Origin: Herbidospora solisilvae
Lineage (GTDB): Bacteria > Actinomycetota > Actinomycetes > Streptosporangiales > Streptosporangiaceae
Reading direction: 5' to 3'
Length of the DNA stretch: 64,000 nt
Assembly: GCF_009901565.1 (NCBI RefSeq)
Contig: NZ_WXEW01000007.1
Location: 372,001 to 436,000 of the forward strand
Shown here piece by piece: positions 1-8,395 of this stretch. Position 1 is the stretch's first letter, and each line of letters opens with the position of its first letter. Both the position numbers and the translations under genes were made by a program. The notes below the pieces were generated by a model that was given only the letters and a program-made list of their open reading frames with translations, had not been told where the DNA came from and made no database searches.

Positions 1-1
1 G

Positions 2-466
2 GACGAGGCCTTCGGCGAGACCACACTCCGCTTCAGCCGGAACGGGGAACGGTACGACTTCACGGGCACCCGCCTCGCCGAACCCTCCCACTACGCCACG
101 TCGATCATCCTGCCCGCCGGCGAATGGAAGGTCGAGGCGCTGCTCGGCTACTACGGGCACGACGAGATCGGCACGCTGACCGTGCCGGGCGGCCTGACGC
201 TCTCGCCGCCGGAGTACGACCCGATGCGGGTGGCGGACATGCCCGACCCGTGGGGCGCGGTCAAACCGCCGGGCCACCCGTGGGGGACGCCGTTCCGGCC
301 CGTCCCGGGGGTGACCCCCATCCCGAAGGCGGCCCCGGCCGCCGTGCCGGAGACACCGGCCTGGCCCTACGCGCTGGGCGGGCTCGCGGTGGCCGGCGGC
401 CTGGTGCTGCTGCTCAGAAGAAGGCCCGCCCGTCGCGAGCCGGAGGAGGTCTTCGTCATCCGCTGA
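2..466 (+). CDS. Partial membrane-anchored surface protein, C-terminal 154 residues
   Basis: The frame is open from the left edge to TGA at 464-466, so the start lies outside the window. The visible part has a beta-rich stretch (SIILPAGEWKVEALLGYY), a proline-rich spacer (about residues 80-120), one hydrophobic helix near the end (WPYALGGLAVAGGLVLLL) and an RRR-rich tail. That pattern fits an extracellular domain tethered by a C-terminal membrane anchor with a cytoplasmic stub. The family is not recognised and no catalytic motif is visible. It converges on the histidine kinase gene with only 3 bases between the stops. Confidence 0.7.
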   Translation, partial: DEAFGETTLRFSRNGERYDFTGTRLAEPSHYATSIILPAGEWKVEALLGYYGHDEIGTLTVPGGLTLSPPEYDPMRVADMPDPWGAVKPPGHPWGTPFRPVPGVTPIPKAAPAAVPETPAWPYALGGLAVAGGLVLLLRRRPARREPEEVFVIR

Positions 467-469
467 ACG

Positions 470-1885
470 TCAGGAGTCCTCCAGCGGCAGCAGCACCCGG
501 AAGTTGGTGCGCCCCGGCCGCGACTCGACCCGGATGTCGCCGTGGTGCTTCTTCACCACGATCCGGTAGGAGATGTCGAGGCCCAGCCCGGTGCCCTCGC
601 CGACCGCCTTGGTGGTGAAGAACGGCTCGAAGATGTGCGGCCGGACCTCCGGCGGGATGCCGTGCCCGGTGTCCTCTATGTCGACCGCCACGTTCTCGCC
701 GTCGCGGCACGTCGAGATCGTCAGCGTCCCGGAGCCCTCCATGGCGCCGAGCGCGTTGTCGATCAGGTTCGTCCACACCTGGTTCAGCTCGGCCGCGTAG
801 GCGGGGACGAGCGGCAGCGAGCGGTCGTAGTTCTTGACCAGCTTGACCCCCTCGGGGATCTTCGCCTGGAGCATGGTCAGCGTCGCGTCGAGCAGGTCGT
901 GCACGTCGACGGTCTGGTGCGGGGCCCGGTCGAGCTGGGAGTACTGCTTGGCGGCCGAGACGAGGCCCGAGATGCGGGAGACGGCGTCGTCGATCTCGCA
1001 CATGAGGAGCTCGGTGTCGATCGTGTACGTCAGCCACCGGATCGCCCCCTCCAGGTTCCCCTCGCCGACGCACGCCTCGACCGTCTCCAGCCACTCGGCG
1101 TCGATGCCCCCGGCGACCAGGGTGGGCGCGATGTCCCATGACCCGGCGATGTCGTGGTCGTCGAGCCAGTCCTCCAGGGCGCTCTCGGCGTCGGAGGTCT
1201 GGAGGGCGGTCAGCTCGGGCGCGGAGGCGGCCCGCTTGACCGCGATCTCCTGCAGTTCGACCAGCTTGTGCAGGCGGCTTCCGTCGATCTTCCCGTCGGC
1301 GATCATGCCGAGCTTGTGGCGCATGCCGGCCACCCGCTCGCGCAGGATCGACGTGGCCCGGACGGCCGCGGCGGCGGGGTTGTTCAGCTCGTGGGTGAGC
1401 CCGGCCGACAGGGCCCCGAGGGCGAGCAGGCGTTCCCGTTCCCCGACGGCGGTCTGGGTGGAGCGCATGCCGACGAAGAGGCCTTCGAGCAGGTGCATCG
1501 CCATCGGGAACCACGTGCGGGTCCACTCGGCGAAGGAGTCGGCGGGGATCTCGTAGACGGTCACGTCGGTGAGCGCGCGCATCGTGTTGTTGTAGGTGCG
1601 CTCGCTCTGGTCGTTCATGTAGGCCTGGGTCGCGCCGCCGTAGGCCCCGCGCTGGTCGCTGCGGATGAACTCGACGTCGTCGCCGCGCACGCGCCGGCTC
1701 AGGGTGATCGTGCCGTCGAGGAGGACGATGAAACAGGTCGCGGGCTGGCCCTCCTCGTACACGAGCGTGCCGGCCGCGTAGGGGATCACGCGGCCGCAGT
1801 CGGCGATCAGCCGGAGCTGGTCGTCGTTGAGGGACTCGAACAGGAACAGGCCACGGAGGTCGTCCGGGGTCAGAAGGCCGCTCAT
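470..1885 (-). CDS. Cyclic-nucleotide-binding-domain sensor histidine kinase
   Basis: 471 residues, predicted cytosolic because no membrane helix is seen. Residues about 10-125 look like a cNMP-binding (CAP-effector) fold (LFLFESLNDDQLRLIADCGR, then a beta roll). The DHp phosphoacceptor is H165 in LTHELNNP. An unusual insert of roughly 130 residues separates the two halves of the dimerisation region. The ATPase domain shows the N box (NQVWTNLIDNALGAM), DTGHGIP, FEPFFTT and GEGTGLGL. The start is ATG at 1885, overlapping the stop of the upstream RR/flavoprotein gene by 4 bases (ATGA). Coupled translation suggests it phosphorylates that protein's receiver domain, which is an inference. The ligand of the cNMP domain is unknown. 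Confidence 0.88.
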   Translation of the reverse strand: MSGLLTPDDLRGLFLFESLNDDQLRLIADCGRVIPYAAGTLVYEEGQPATCFIVLLDGTITLSRRVRGDDVEFIRSDQRGAYGGATQAYMNDQSERTYNNTMRALTDVTVYEIPADSFAEWTRTWFPMAMHLLEGLFVGMRSTQTAVGERERLLALGALSAGLTHELNNPAAAAVRATSILRERVAGMRHKLGMIADGKIDGSRLHKLVELQEIAVKRAASAPELTALQTSDAESALEDWLDDHDIAGSWDIAPTLVAGGIDAEWLETVEACVGEGNLEGAIRWLTYTIDTELLMCEIDDAVSRISGLVSAAKQYSQLDRAPHQTVDVHDLLDATLTMLQAKIPEGVKLVKNYDRSLPLVPAYAAELNQVWTNLIDNALGAMEGSGTLTISTCRDGENVAVDIEDTGHGIPPEVRPHIFEPFFTTKAVGEGTGLGLDISYRIVVKKHHGDIRVESRPGRTNFRVLLPLEDS

Positions 1886-3540
1886 TGCGCCTCCAGGTAA
1901 CGGTGGATGAGGGAGACGGCCATGGCGCCCTCGCCCACTGCGGAGGCGACGCGTTTGACCGATTCGGAGCGCACGTCGCCCGCCGCGAAGACGCCGGGCA
2001 TGCTGCTCTCCAAGTGATAGGGGTCGCGTGGCAGGGTCCACCCGGCGGGGCGCTGACCGCCGCTCAGCAGGTCGGGCCCGGTCAGCACGAAACCGTGGTC
2101 GTCGCGTGCGACGACGGAGTCGAGCCAGGCCGTGCGGGGCTCGGCGCCGATGAAGATGAAGCACCACGTCGTGTCGGCGGTCCGGATCTGGCCGGTACGG
2201 GTGTCGCGCAGCGTCAGCCGTTCGAGGTGCTCGTCGCCCTCCGCCTGGCAGATCTCCGTGTTCGGGTGGACCTGGATCGTCGGATGGGAGGCGATCTGCT
2301 TGATCAGGTAGCTCGACATCGAGCGTTCGAGGTTGTCGCCGCGGATCAGGATGTGGACGCGGGCGGCGTACCGGGAGAAGTAGACCGCCGCCTGGCCGGC
2401 CGAGTTGGCGCCGCCGACGATGTAGACGTCCTGGTCGAGGCACGACGGCGCCTCGGTGGAGGCCGACCCGTAGAAGACGCCCCGGCCGGTGAAGCCGGCC
2501 AGGCCGGGGGCCTGGAGCATCCGGTAGGAGACGCCGGTCGCCAGCACCACGGTGTGGGCGGCGATCGAGGTGCCGTCGTCGAAGCGCAGCACCCGGGTCG
2601 AGCCGCCCGCCTCCAGCGCGACCGCCTCACGCGCGCTCAGCAGCTCGGTGCCGAACTTCAGGGCCTGCCTGCGGGCCCGCTCGGTGAGCTGCGCGCCGCT
2701 GACCCCGTCGGGGAAGCCCAGGTAGTTCTCGATGCGGCTGCTCTGCCCGGCCTGGCCGCCGGTCGCCCGCTGCTCGATCAGGACGGTACGCAGCCCCTCG
2801 GACGCCCCGTAGACCGCCGCGCCCAGCCCCGCCGGGCCCGCGCCGACGACCACCAGGTCGTAGAAGTCGCTGGCCGGCGTGGTCGTCAGGCCCACATGGG
2901 GGGCCAGGTCGATCTCCGACGGCTGCACCAGCGACTTGCCGTCGGGCGTCACCACCAGCGGCACGTCGTTCTCGGTCAGCCCGGCCGCGGTCAGCAGGCG
3001 GCGCCCCTCGGGGTCGTCGGCCAGCAGCCACCGGTAGGACACCAGGTTCCGGGCCAGGAAGTCACGGACGGCGTACGACTCCGCCGACCAGCGGTGCCCG
3101 ACGACGCGGATCTCGGTGACCGGGCGGTCGGGGGTGGCGATCCAGGCGTCCAGCAGGGAGTCGATGACCGGGTAGAGCTTCTCCTCCGGCGGGTTCCACG
3201 GCTTCAGCAGGTAGTGGTCGACGTCGACCAGGTTGATCGCGTCGATCGCCGCCTCGGTGTCGGCATAGGCGGTCAAAAGAATCCGTCGGGCCAGGGGAAA
3301 GAGGTCCATGGCCGCTTCGAGGAACTGGATGCCGTTCATCTGCGGCATCCGGTAGTCGGCCACCAGGACGGCGACCTGCTCCCCGCGCAGCTTGATCTCC
3401 CGCAACGCCTCAAGGGCCGACTCGCCGGAGTCGGCCCGCACGATGCGGTAGCGGTCGCCGTAGCGCCGCCGCAGGTCACGGGAGACCGCGCGGGACACCG
3501 CGGGGTCGTCGTCCACCGTCAGGATCGCCGGATTCGCCAT
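1882..3540 (-). CDS. Response regulator fused to thioredoxin-reductase-like FAD/NAD(P) oxidoreductase
   Basis: 552 residues from ATG 3540. Residues 5-125 form a receiver domain: acidic VDDD, phosphoacceptor D62 in VADYRMPQMNG, the LLTAY switch Thr and LLKPW lysine. A linker of about 100 residues (thioredoxin/glutaredoxin-like in appearance) follows. Then comes a class II pyridine-nucleotide-disulfide oxidoreductase fold with FAD motif VVVGAGPAGLGAA, NAD(P) motif VYIVGGANSAGQAA and C-terminal FAAGDVR. The usual redox CxxC is absent; only a single Cys stands near that position (EAPSCLDQ). The protein may therefore be a flavoprotein redox switch, not a thioredoxin reductase. It is first in a two-gene operon with the kinase. 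ATG 3549 is possible, but neither start has a strong ribosome site. Confidence 0.85.
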   Translation of the reverse strand: MANPAILTVDDDPAVSRAVSRDLRRRYGDRYRIVRADSGESALEALREIKLRGEQVAVLVADYRMPQMNGIQFLEAAMDLFPLARRILLTAYADTEAAIDAINLVDVDHYLLKPWNPPEEKLYPVIDSLLDAWIATPDRPVTEIRVVGHRWSAESYAVRDFLARNLVSYRWLLADDPEGRRLLTAAGLTENDVPLVVTPDGKSLVQPSEIDLAPHVGLTTTPASDFYDLVVVGAGPAGLGAAVYGASEGLRTVLIEQRATGGQAGQSSRIENYLGFPDGVSGAQLTERARRQALKFGTELLSAREAVALEAGGSTRVLRFDDGTSIAAHTVVLATGVSYRMLQAPGLAGFTGRGVFYGSASTEAPSCLDQDVYIVGGANSAGQAAVYFSRYAARVHILIRGDNLERSMSSYLIKQIASHPTIQVHPNTEICQAEGDEHLERLTLRDTRTGQIRTADTTWCFIFIGAEPRTAWLDSVVARDDHGFVLTGPDLLSGGQRPAGWTLPRDPYHLESSMPGVFAAGDVRSESVKRVASAVGEGAMAVSLIHRYLEAQ

Positions 3541-3631
3541 ATGCCCCATAAAAACACGCTCGGAGGGTCATTGCTTCCAACGTACCTTCCAAGGCGTTTG
3601 GTAATGCCGCTGACCTGGGGATTCTTCGCGA

Positions 3632-4837
3632 ATGGAGCGTGTGCTGAGATTCCCTGAGACGGCCCTGCCGGGTGAGGTCCACTTCGTCGTGGTCGGAGAT
3701 CGACCGGCCGGGCAGACCGTGGGGGAGTTCCGGCCCACGGGGGAGATCCCCGTCCCTGAGGACGTCGAACTCGCCTACGTGGCCGCGACGACCGAACGGC
3801 TGGCCGAGGTGCCAGAGACGACCGGCCTGCGGCTGAGCGGCGTCTGCGACGACGACCTGCGGCTGATCGCCAAGCGGTTCGCGCTGCGCGACCTGGCGGT
3901 GACCGGGAAGTTCACCGACGAGGGGGTCCGCGCCATCCAGGGGCTCACCACGCTCGAAAGCCTGGAGTTGTGGTCGCCGAACATCACCGGCGACGTGCCG
4001 CTGCCCGAGAACAGCCCATTGATCAAGGTCAAGCTCGGCGGCGCCTCGATCACCGACGCCGCGTTCGGTCACATCGCCCGCACCTGGGCCGCGGTGGTCG
4101 GCGTCTCCGGGGGTGAGGTACGCGGCCACGGACTGGGCGCCCTCGGCGGCATGACCGGGCTGCGCTACCTGCGTCTGGGCACCGAGAACATGGAGCCGGG
4201 CTGCCTGTGGCGGCTCGGGTCGACCGAGTCGCTGACCATCCTGTCGCTGGCCGGGCCGGTCGACTGCGAGGCGGTGTTGTCGTTCGCGCCGCCGCTGAAG
4301 GAGATCGACCTCGACCAGGTCTCCCGGGCCGACTGCGCCCGCCTGCTGTTCCACGGCCTGGCCGTCAACGGCCTTTCGGGGCCGCCCCGGCTGGCGGACG
4401 CGTACGCCCGCATGCTCACCGGCCCCGACCGGCCGTCCCGGGCCGCGCCCCGGCGCCGGATCGTCACCGGGGAACGCGACCTCGCGTCACTGGTCATGGG
4501 GCCGGCTCCGGTGCTCCTCGCCTTCACCGGAACCGACTGCCTGGCCAGCGAGTGGATCATTCCCGTGATCGACCGCATCGTCGCCGAGTACGACGACGAG
4601 CTGATCGGCGCGATCGTCGACGTCGAGACCGCGATCGGCGCGGCCGCCTCGGTCGGCGTCGACCGGACCCCGACCGTGCTGCTCACCCGCAAGGGCGAGG
4701 AACTGCTGCGGCTGCCCGGCATCAGGTCGCACGCCGAGCTGATCCGCCGGGTGACCGACGTCCTCGGGCTGCCCATGCCGGGCGAGAAGCTGTTCCCGGC
4801 GACGGAGAACCGTGAGCCGCTCCTGGGCTCCGCCTGA
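3632..4837 (+). CDS. Leucine-rich-repeat-like protein with C-terminal thioredoxin-like fold
   Basis: 401 residues. The N-terminal two thirds contain irregular leucine-rich repeats (LRYLRLGT, LTILSLAG, LESLELWS), suggesting a protein-interaction solenoid. Residues about 285-385 look like a thioredoxin fold: PVLLAFTGTDCLASEWIIPV, an acidic beta strand (GAIVDVE) and the cis-Pro-like DRTPTVLL. The expected WCxxC is replaced by GTDCLAS with a single cysteine, so classic disulfide exchange is unlikely. No signal peptide is seen, so it is probably cytosolic. It is divergent from the RR-flavoprotein gene (92 bases between starts), which makes a shared redox-signalling role possible but unproven. ATG 3632 lacks a good Shine-Dalgarno. 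Confidence 0.75.
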   Translation: MERVLRFPETALPGEVHFVVVGDRPAGQTVGEFRPTGEIPVPEDVELAYVAATTERLAEVPETTGLRLSGVCDDDLRLIAKRFALRDLAVTGKFTDEGVRAIQGLTTLESLELWSPNITGDVPLPENSPLIKVKLGGASITDAAFGHIARTWAAVVGVSGGEVRGHGLGALGGMTGLRYLRLGTENMEPGCLWRLGSTESLTILSLAGPVDCEAVLSFAPPLKEIDLDQVSRADCARLLFHGLAVNGLSGPPRLADAYARMLTGPDRPSRAAPRRRIVTGERDLASLVMGPAPVLLAFTGTDCLASEWIIPVIDRIVAEYDDELIGAIVDVETAIGAAASVGVDRTPTVLLTRKGEELLRLPGIRSHAELIRRVTDVLGLPMPGEKLFPATENREPLLGSA

Positions 4838-4858
4838 GCGGCTCACGCCGGTACGCGA

Positions 4859-5230
4859 TCAGATCTCCATCTTGTCCTCGATAGACCGCAGCTGGTGCCG
4901 GGCCATCGCCAGGTTGGCCCGGTTGCGGTCGAGGGCCAGGTAGAGGAACAGGCCCTTGCCGCCCCGGCCGGTGATCGGGCGGATGATGTGGTACTGGCCG
5001 GACAGCGTGATGAGGATGTCCTCGATCGCGTCCTTCAGGCCCAGGCTGTCCATCGTGCGGAGCTTGGCCTTCACGACCTCGGTGTTGCCGGCCCCGGCGA
5101 TCTGCAGGTCGAGGTCCTTCGACCCGCCCAGCACGCCCAGGCTCATGCCGCTGTTGTAGTCGACCACGGCGGCGCCGATAGCGCCGTCGATCGCCATCAT
5201 CTCCTTGAGGGAGATGTCCATGTTCGCCAT
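4859..5230 (-). CDS. Roadblock/LC7 domain protein (third in operon)
   Basis: 123 residues covering one roadblock/LC7 fold, as in MglB-type regulators of small GTPases. Diagnostic stretches are the N-terminal helix, GAIGAAVVDYNSGMSLG, the central IEDILITLSGQYHIIRPI strand-turn-strand, and a C-terminal helix rich in Leu and Ala. ATG 5230 has an AGGAG seven to nine bases upstream. It lies 16 bases after the preceding roadblock gene and probably shares its transcript. It resembles the product of 6488-6859 most closely (both end in RANLA...R.L.SI). No GTPase partner is encoded nearby. Confidence 0.85.
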   Translation of the reverse strand: MANMDISLKEMMAIDGAIGAAVVDYNSGMSLGVLGGSKDLDLQIAGAGNTEVVKAKLRTMDSLGLKDAIEDILITLSGQYHIIRPITGRGGKGLFLYLALDRNRANLAMARHQLRSIEDKMEI

Positions 5231-5246
5231 GCCGAGTCTTCTCCTG

Positions 5247-5615
5247 TCATTCGCGTTCGACGATGGCGGCGATCTTCGCCGCCGTCTTCCTGCCCTCGAT
5301 CCGCAGCAGCCCGAGGTTGGCCCCCGGGACGGCCAGCACGGTGAGGACGAGCTTGGGACCCGCGGCGTAGTGGGCGGTGAAGCCGCGGGTGGCGGAGATC
5401 AGGGTCTCCTCGAGTTCGCCGATCCTGGTCAGGTCGGTCATCCGGCGGCTCATCGAGAGCACGGCCGAGGTGAGCGCCGCGGTCTGGTCGACGTTCTCCG
5501 CCAGGTCGGCCGAGACGAGCATGCCGTCGACGGTGCAGGTGAGGACGCCGGTGATCTCGTTCGTGCGACCTCTGAGGAGCAGCATCTCCTCGTGGATTTC
5601 GCGGCGCAGATCCAT
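5247..5615 (-). CDS. Roadblock/LC7 domain protein (second in operon)
   Basis: 122 residues from ATG 5615, which has GGAAAGG about seven bases upstream. A GTG at 5660 would overlap the preceding stop as GTGA and add 15 residues, so translational coupling is an alternative. The fold is indicated by GVLTCTVDGMLVSADLAENV, LVLTVLAVPGANLGLLRIE and the closing amphipathic helix. This matches CvnB-type roadblock proteins of actinobacterial conservons (N-terminal VDGMLVSAD motif) better than its two neighbours do. The histidine kinase, DUF742 protein and GTPase of a standard conservon are not adjacent. Confidence 0.82.
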   Translation of the reverse strand: MDLRREIHEEMLLLRGRTNEITGVLTCTVDGMLVSADLAENVDQTAALTSAVLSMSRRMTDLTRIGELEETLISATRGFTAHYAAGPKLVLTVLAVPGANLGLLRIEGRKTAAKIAAIVERE

Positions 5616-5656
5616 CGGGATGCCCTTTCCGGCCCGCTTGAGCCACGGGCGCGTGA

Positions 5657-6484
5657 TCACTGGAAGGCCTCCAGCGCGTTCCGCAGCCTGATGAGCAGAT
5701 TCACGTCCGTCGGGTCTCCGCTGATCTCGGGATAGGACGACCGCGCCCGCCCGCCGGCTCCGGCCGCCGCCCGGGGGGCCGAACCGGCCACGCGCTTGGG
5801 CAGATCCGGCGGTTTCTCCGGAGGTGGCGGCTCCGGACACTCCAGCAGACCCGCCGCGGCCATCTCGCGCACCGCCAGGAGCGTCGTGTACGCCGGCCGC
5901 CCGATCCGCTTCGCCAGTTCGGCGGGCGTGGTCTCGGCGTCCGCGTTGAGCAGGATCTCCCACTGGAGCGCGGTCAGCACCACGTGCTGCGACCGGATGC
6001 GCCGCACCGGCACCACCGGGCGGCTGTCGAGTTCGGCCGATGGCCAGGCGCGGTCCAACCGGGCCCTCCTGCGGTGACATTCCCGGAAGAGGCCCGGCAC
6101 GTCGAAGAACCAGTGGATCCCCAGCCAGTGCCGGTCGCCCTCGCGGAACTTGGGCTTCGGCACGTTCGCGCCGAACAGGAAGAAGGAGGCGTCCAGGGTC
6201 GCCCCGAGAACGCACAGCTGCAGCTCGCCCCGGCTGAGCACACCCCGCCGGACCAGCAGGTCGCCGCCGTCGGCGGTGGCCGCGGCGGTCTGCCGGGCCG
6301 TCCGCATCCCGCTGAGGGTGAGCCGGCCGGAGGCCGTCAGCAGTTCCTCGACGGTCGGCGTCCGCGCGCACTCCACGTAACAGACGCGGCCCCTGCTCAG
6401 GTAGACGGTGCCGCTCCGGCCCGCTTTCAGGGCGCCGGTCGCCCTGCTCTCCGCCAGCTCGGAGAGCACGTCGTCGATCGGCAC
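5657..6484 (-). CDS. DUF4388-like (PatA N-terminal-type) protein
   Basis: 275 residues, GTG start at 6484, three bases after the upstream roadblock stop. The N-terminal 100 residues read as a DUF4388 domain (VLSELAESRATGALKAG, GTVYLSRGRVCYVECA). The middle part (about 170-210) resembles a winged helix (TALQWEILLNADAETTPAELAK). A Pro-rich linker and a short helical tail follow. DUF4388 proteins are commonly found with roadblock and small-GTPase systems, so this is probably the scaffold or regulatory component of the operon. Its molecular activity is unknown. The N-terminal call is by pattern only. Confidence 0.7.
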   Translation of the reverse strand: MPIDDVLSELAESRATGALKAGRSGTVYLSRGRVCYVECARTPTVEELLTASGRLTLSGMRTARQTAAATADGGDLLVRRGVLSRGELQLCVLGATLDASFFLFGANVPKPKFREGDRHWLGIHWFFDVPGLFRECHRRRARLDRAWPSAELDSRPVVPVRRIRSQHVVLTALQWEILLNADAETTPAELAKRIGRPAYTTLLAVREMAAAGLLECPEPPPPEKPPDLPKRVAGSAPRAAAGAGGRARSSYPEISGDPTDVNLLIRLRNALEAFQ

Positions 6485-6487
6485 CGG

Positions 6488-6859
6488 TCACGACGCGATC
6501 AGTTCGTGGGAGATGCTGTCGAGGCGCCGCCGCGCCAGGGCCAGGTTCGCCCGGTCGCGGTCGAGCCGCAGGCAGATGAGCAACGGGCCGTCCCACATCG
6601 TCTCCATCGGCTTGATGAGCTGGTAGCCGTGGTCGGTGGTGATGATCAGGTCGTCGATCCGGACCGTTCCATCGGGGGATGACAGGGCCAGCCCGTCGAG
6701 CGTGGCGCGGAAGGTCTCGCTCAGCCCGATCGCCGACCGCTCGGGGTCGGGCAGGCCCTCCATCGCGAGCGCCGTGCCGCTGGTGTGGTCGACCAGGATG
6801 GCGCCGAGCGCTCCCGGGATGGCCATCGCCTCGGACAGGCAGTCTTCGATGCCGATCAC
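6488..6859 (-). CDS. Roadblock/LC7 domain protein (first in operon)
   Basis: 123 residues. The start is set by the ribosome site: GAGGAG sits six bases before GTG 6859. The in-frame TTG at 6865 lies immediately after that GAGGAG with no spacer and is unlikely. Roadblock features are GALGAILVDHTSGTALA, DDLIITTDHGYQLIKPM and the C-terminal LARRRLDSISHEL helix. It heads a four-gene operon (roadblock, DUF4388-like, roadblock, roadblock) transcribed leftward. An inverted repeat upstream (6915-6933) may be the operator. Confidence 0.85.
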   Translation of the reverse strand: MIGIEDCLSEAMAIPGALGAILVDHTSGTALAMEGLPDPERSAIGLSETFRATLDGLALSSPDGTVRIDDLIITTDHGYQLIKPMETMWDGPLLICLRLDRDRANLALARRRLDSISHELIAS

Positions 6860-6914
6860 CCGCAACTCCTCATCCGGTTACCCCCGCCAAGTGGTGGGTG
6901 CAACCTTAGAGAAA

Positions 6915-6933
6915 TCGGAGCATCACCCTCCGA
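6915..6933. promoter_or_regulatory. Inverted repeat upstream of roadblock operon
   Basis: TCGGAG and CTCCGA are perfect 6-base arms separated by 7 bases, 56 bases upstream of the roadblock operon start. They lie in the relatively AT-rich 169-base gap shared with the divergent DUF523 gene. The position fits an operator, but the regulator is not known. Confidence 0.35.
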
Positions 6934-7028
6934 AACATCATGTGTTCGCTTGTTTCCTGACATAGAGACTTCGTCAGCGGAAGAAGGAACCTGATACCCG
7001 GTGCAAACCGTGTTGCAAAATTGACAAG

Positions 7029-7514
7029 GTGGAACGAATTCTCGTCAGCGCCTGCCTGATGGGCCGCCGGGTGCGCTACGACGGCGGCGCCAAGACCAGC
7101 GACGACGCCGTCTTCGCAGCGTGGCGGGCCGAAGGACGGCTGGTCCCGTTCTGCCCCGAGGTCGAGGGCGGCCTCCCGGTGCCCCGCCCGCCGGCGGAGA
7201 TCGAGGGCGGCGCGGGCGGCGCGGCGGTGCTCGCCGGAGCGGCCCGCGTCCTCACCCCTGACGGCCACGACGTGACCGCCCACTTCCTCGAAGGCGCCCG
7301 CCAGTGCCTCGCGGTCGCCCGCTCCTTCGGCGTCCGGATCGCCGTCCTGAAGGAGGGCAGCCCGTCGTGCGGCGTCCTGCGCGTCTACGACGGCACCTTC
7401 CGCGGCCGCAAGCTGCCCGGCGAGGGCGTGACGGCCGCCCTGCTGGTCGCCAACGGCATCGAGGTCTTCGGCGAAGACCGCATCGCCGAGGCGGCCGCCC
7501 GGCTCAGCGGATGA
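7029..7514 (+). CDS. DUF523 family protein
   Basis: 161 residues, GTG start. It matches the DUF523 (YbbK-like) pattern: ILVSACLMGRRVRYDGG at the N terminus, VPFCPEVEGGLPVPRPPAEI, and AVLKEGSPSCGVLRVYDGTF. The conserved cysteines (SACL, FCPE, SCG) suggest metal or iron-sulfur binding, though the biochemical role is not firmly established. The start has no spaced Shine-Dalgarno (AAG abuts GTG), so initiation may be leaderless. The stop overlaps the convergent imine-reductase-like gene by 11 bases. Confidence 0.88.
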   Translation: MERILVSACLMGRRVRYDGGAKTSDDAVFAAWRAEGRLVPFCPEVEGGLPVPRPPAEIEGGAGGAAVLAGAARVLTPDGHDVTAHFLEGARQCLAVARSFGVRIAVLKEGSPSCGVLRVYDGTFRGRKLPGEGVTAALLVANGIEVFGEDRIAEAAARLSG

Positions 7515-8361
7515 GCAACTCGATCACGCCGGTCGTGCCCTCGTCGGCGTGGCCCTCGGCGAGGCGGCGTTCCATCAGCGCCATGAACGGGATCAGCAGC
7601 TCGGCGCTGACCCGCTGCTCCTCGGCCGTGCGCAGCAGCGTCGAGTTGCCCTCGACCATCATCGCGAGGTTGGAGACCACACCCTCGGTGTAGTCGCCGC
7701 TCTCCAGCTGGCCGGCGATCTCGTACGCGGAGGGCGCCATGGCGGTGAGCCATTCGACGAGCAGCGGGGCGAAGTCCTTCGGCGCGAGGTCCTCGCCGCG
7801 GAGCAGCGCGAAGGCGTGGGAGACCCCGGCGAACATCCCGGTCATCGCGCTCAGCAGCGCCACGTCGTGGAGTGCGGCGAAGCCGGGGTCCGTGCCGACG
7901 TACCGGGTGCCGGCCGGGACGGCCAGCGCTTCGTGCCGGGCGTCGAAGAGGGCGCGGGACCCGCTGTAGAGGACGTAACCCCCCGATTCCGGCACGCCGA
8001 TCATCGGCGGGACCGCCATGATCCCGCCGTCGAGGAAGCGGGCGCCCCGGCTCTCGGCCCATTCGGCGCGGGCGCGGGCCTGGGCGGGTGTGCCGGTGGT
8101 GAGGTTGACCAGGTCCTTGCCCGTCAGGTCGACGCCCGCCAGGGCCTCGCCGACCGAGGCGTCGTCAAGCAGGCAGACGACCACGAGGTCACCCGCGGCC
8201 ACCGCCTCGGCGGCCGTCGCGGCGACGCGGGCGCCCTCGGACGCCAGCGGCTCGGCCCGGCCGGAGGTACGGTTCCAGACAGTCAGCGGATATCCGGCGG
8301 CGAGCCATGCGCGGGCGAGCGCGGTCCCCATGGCGCCGAGCCCGAGAAGTGTGAGTTCCAT
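7504..8361 (-). CDS. NADPH-dependent imine reductase / reductive aminase-like dehydrogenase
   Basis: 285 residues from ATG 8361, a normal IRED length. The N-terminal Rossmann domain has LTLLGLGAMGTALARAWLAAG, with NRT after the second strand, favouring NADPH. The IRED signature is FLDGGIMAVPPMIGVPESG with VLYSGS. The C-terminal helical domain carries DPGFAALHDVALLSAMTGMF, whose Asp occupies the position normally filled by the catalytic Asp or Tyr. The generic family name would be 6-phosphogluconate/3-hydroxyisobutyrate dehydrogenase-like. It is divergent from the HxlR gene, which probably controls it. The natural substrate is unknown. Confidence 0.85.
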   Translation of the reverse strand: MELTLLGLGAMGTALARAWLAAGYPLTVWNRTSGRAEPLASEGARVAATAAEAVAAGDLVVVCLLDDASVGEALAGVDLTGKDLVNLTTGTPAQARARAEWAESRGARFLDGGIMAVPPMIGVPESGGYVLYSGSRALFDARHEALAVPAGTRYVGTDPGFAALHDVALLSAMTGMFAGVSHAFALLRGEDLAPKDFAPLLVEWLTAMAPSAYEIAGQLESGDYTEGVVSNLAMMVEGNSTLLRTAEEQRVSAELLIPFMALMERRLAEGHADEGTTGVIELLIR

Positions 8362-8395
8362 GCCGGTCAGACTTGTCGCCGGCCCCGGAACGCTC

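Noticed and set aside
5616-6596. Long upstream extension of the middle roadblock gene on the minus strand.
   Set aside because: It lies in the shadow of the DUF4388-like gene; coding bias and a plausible start support only 5247-5615.
6860-6865. TTG start for the first roadblock gene.
   Set aside because: GAGGAG abuts the TTG with no spacer, whereas GTG 6859 is six bases from it.
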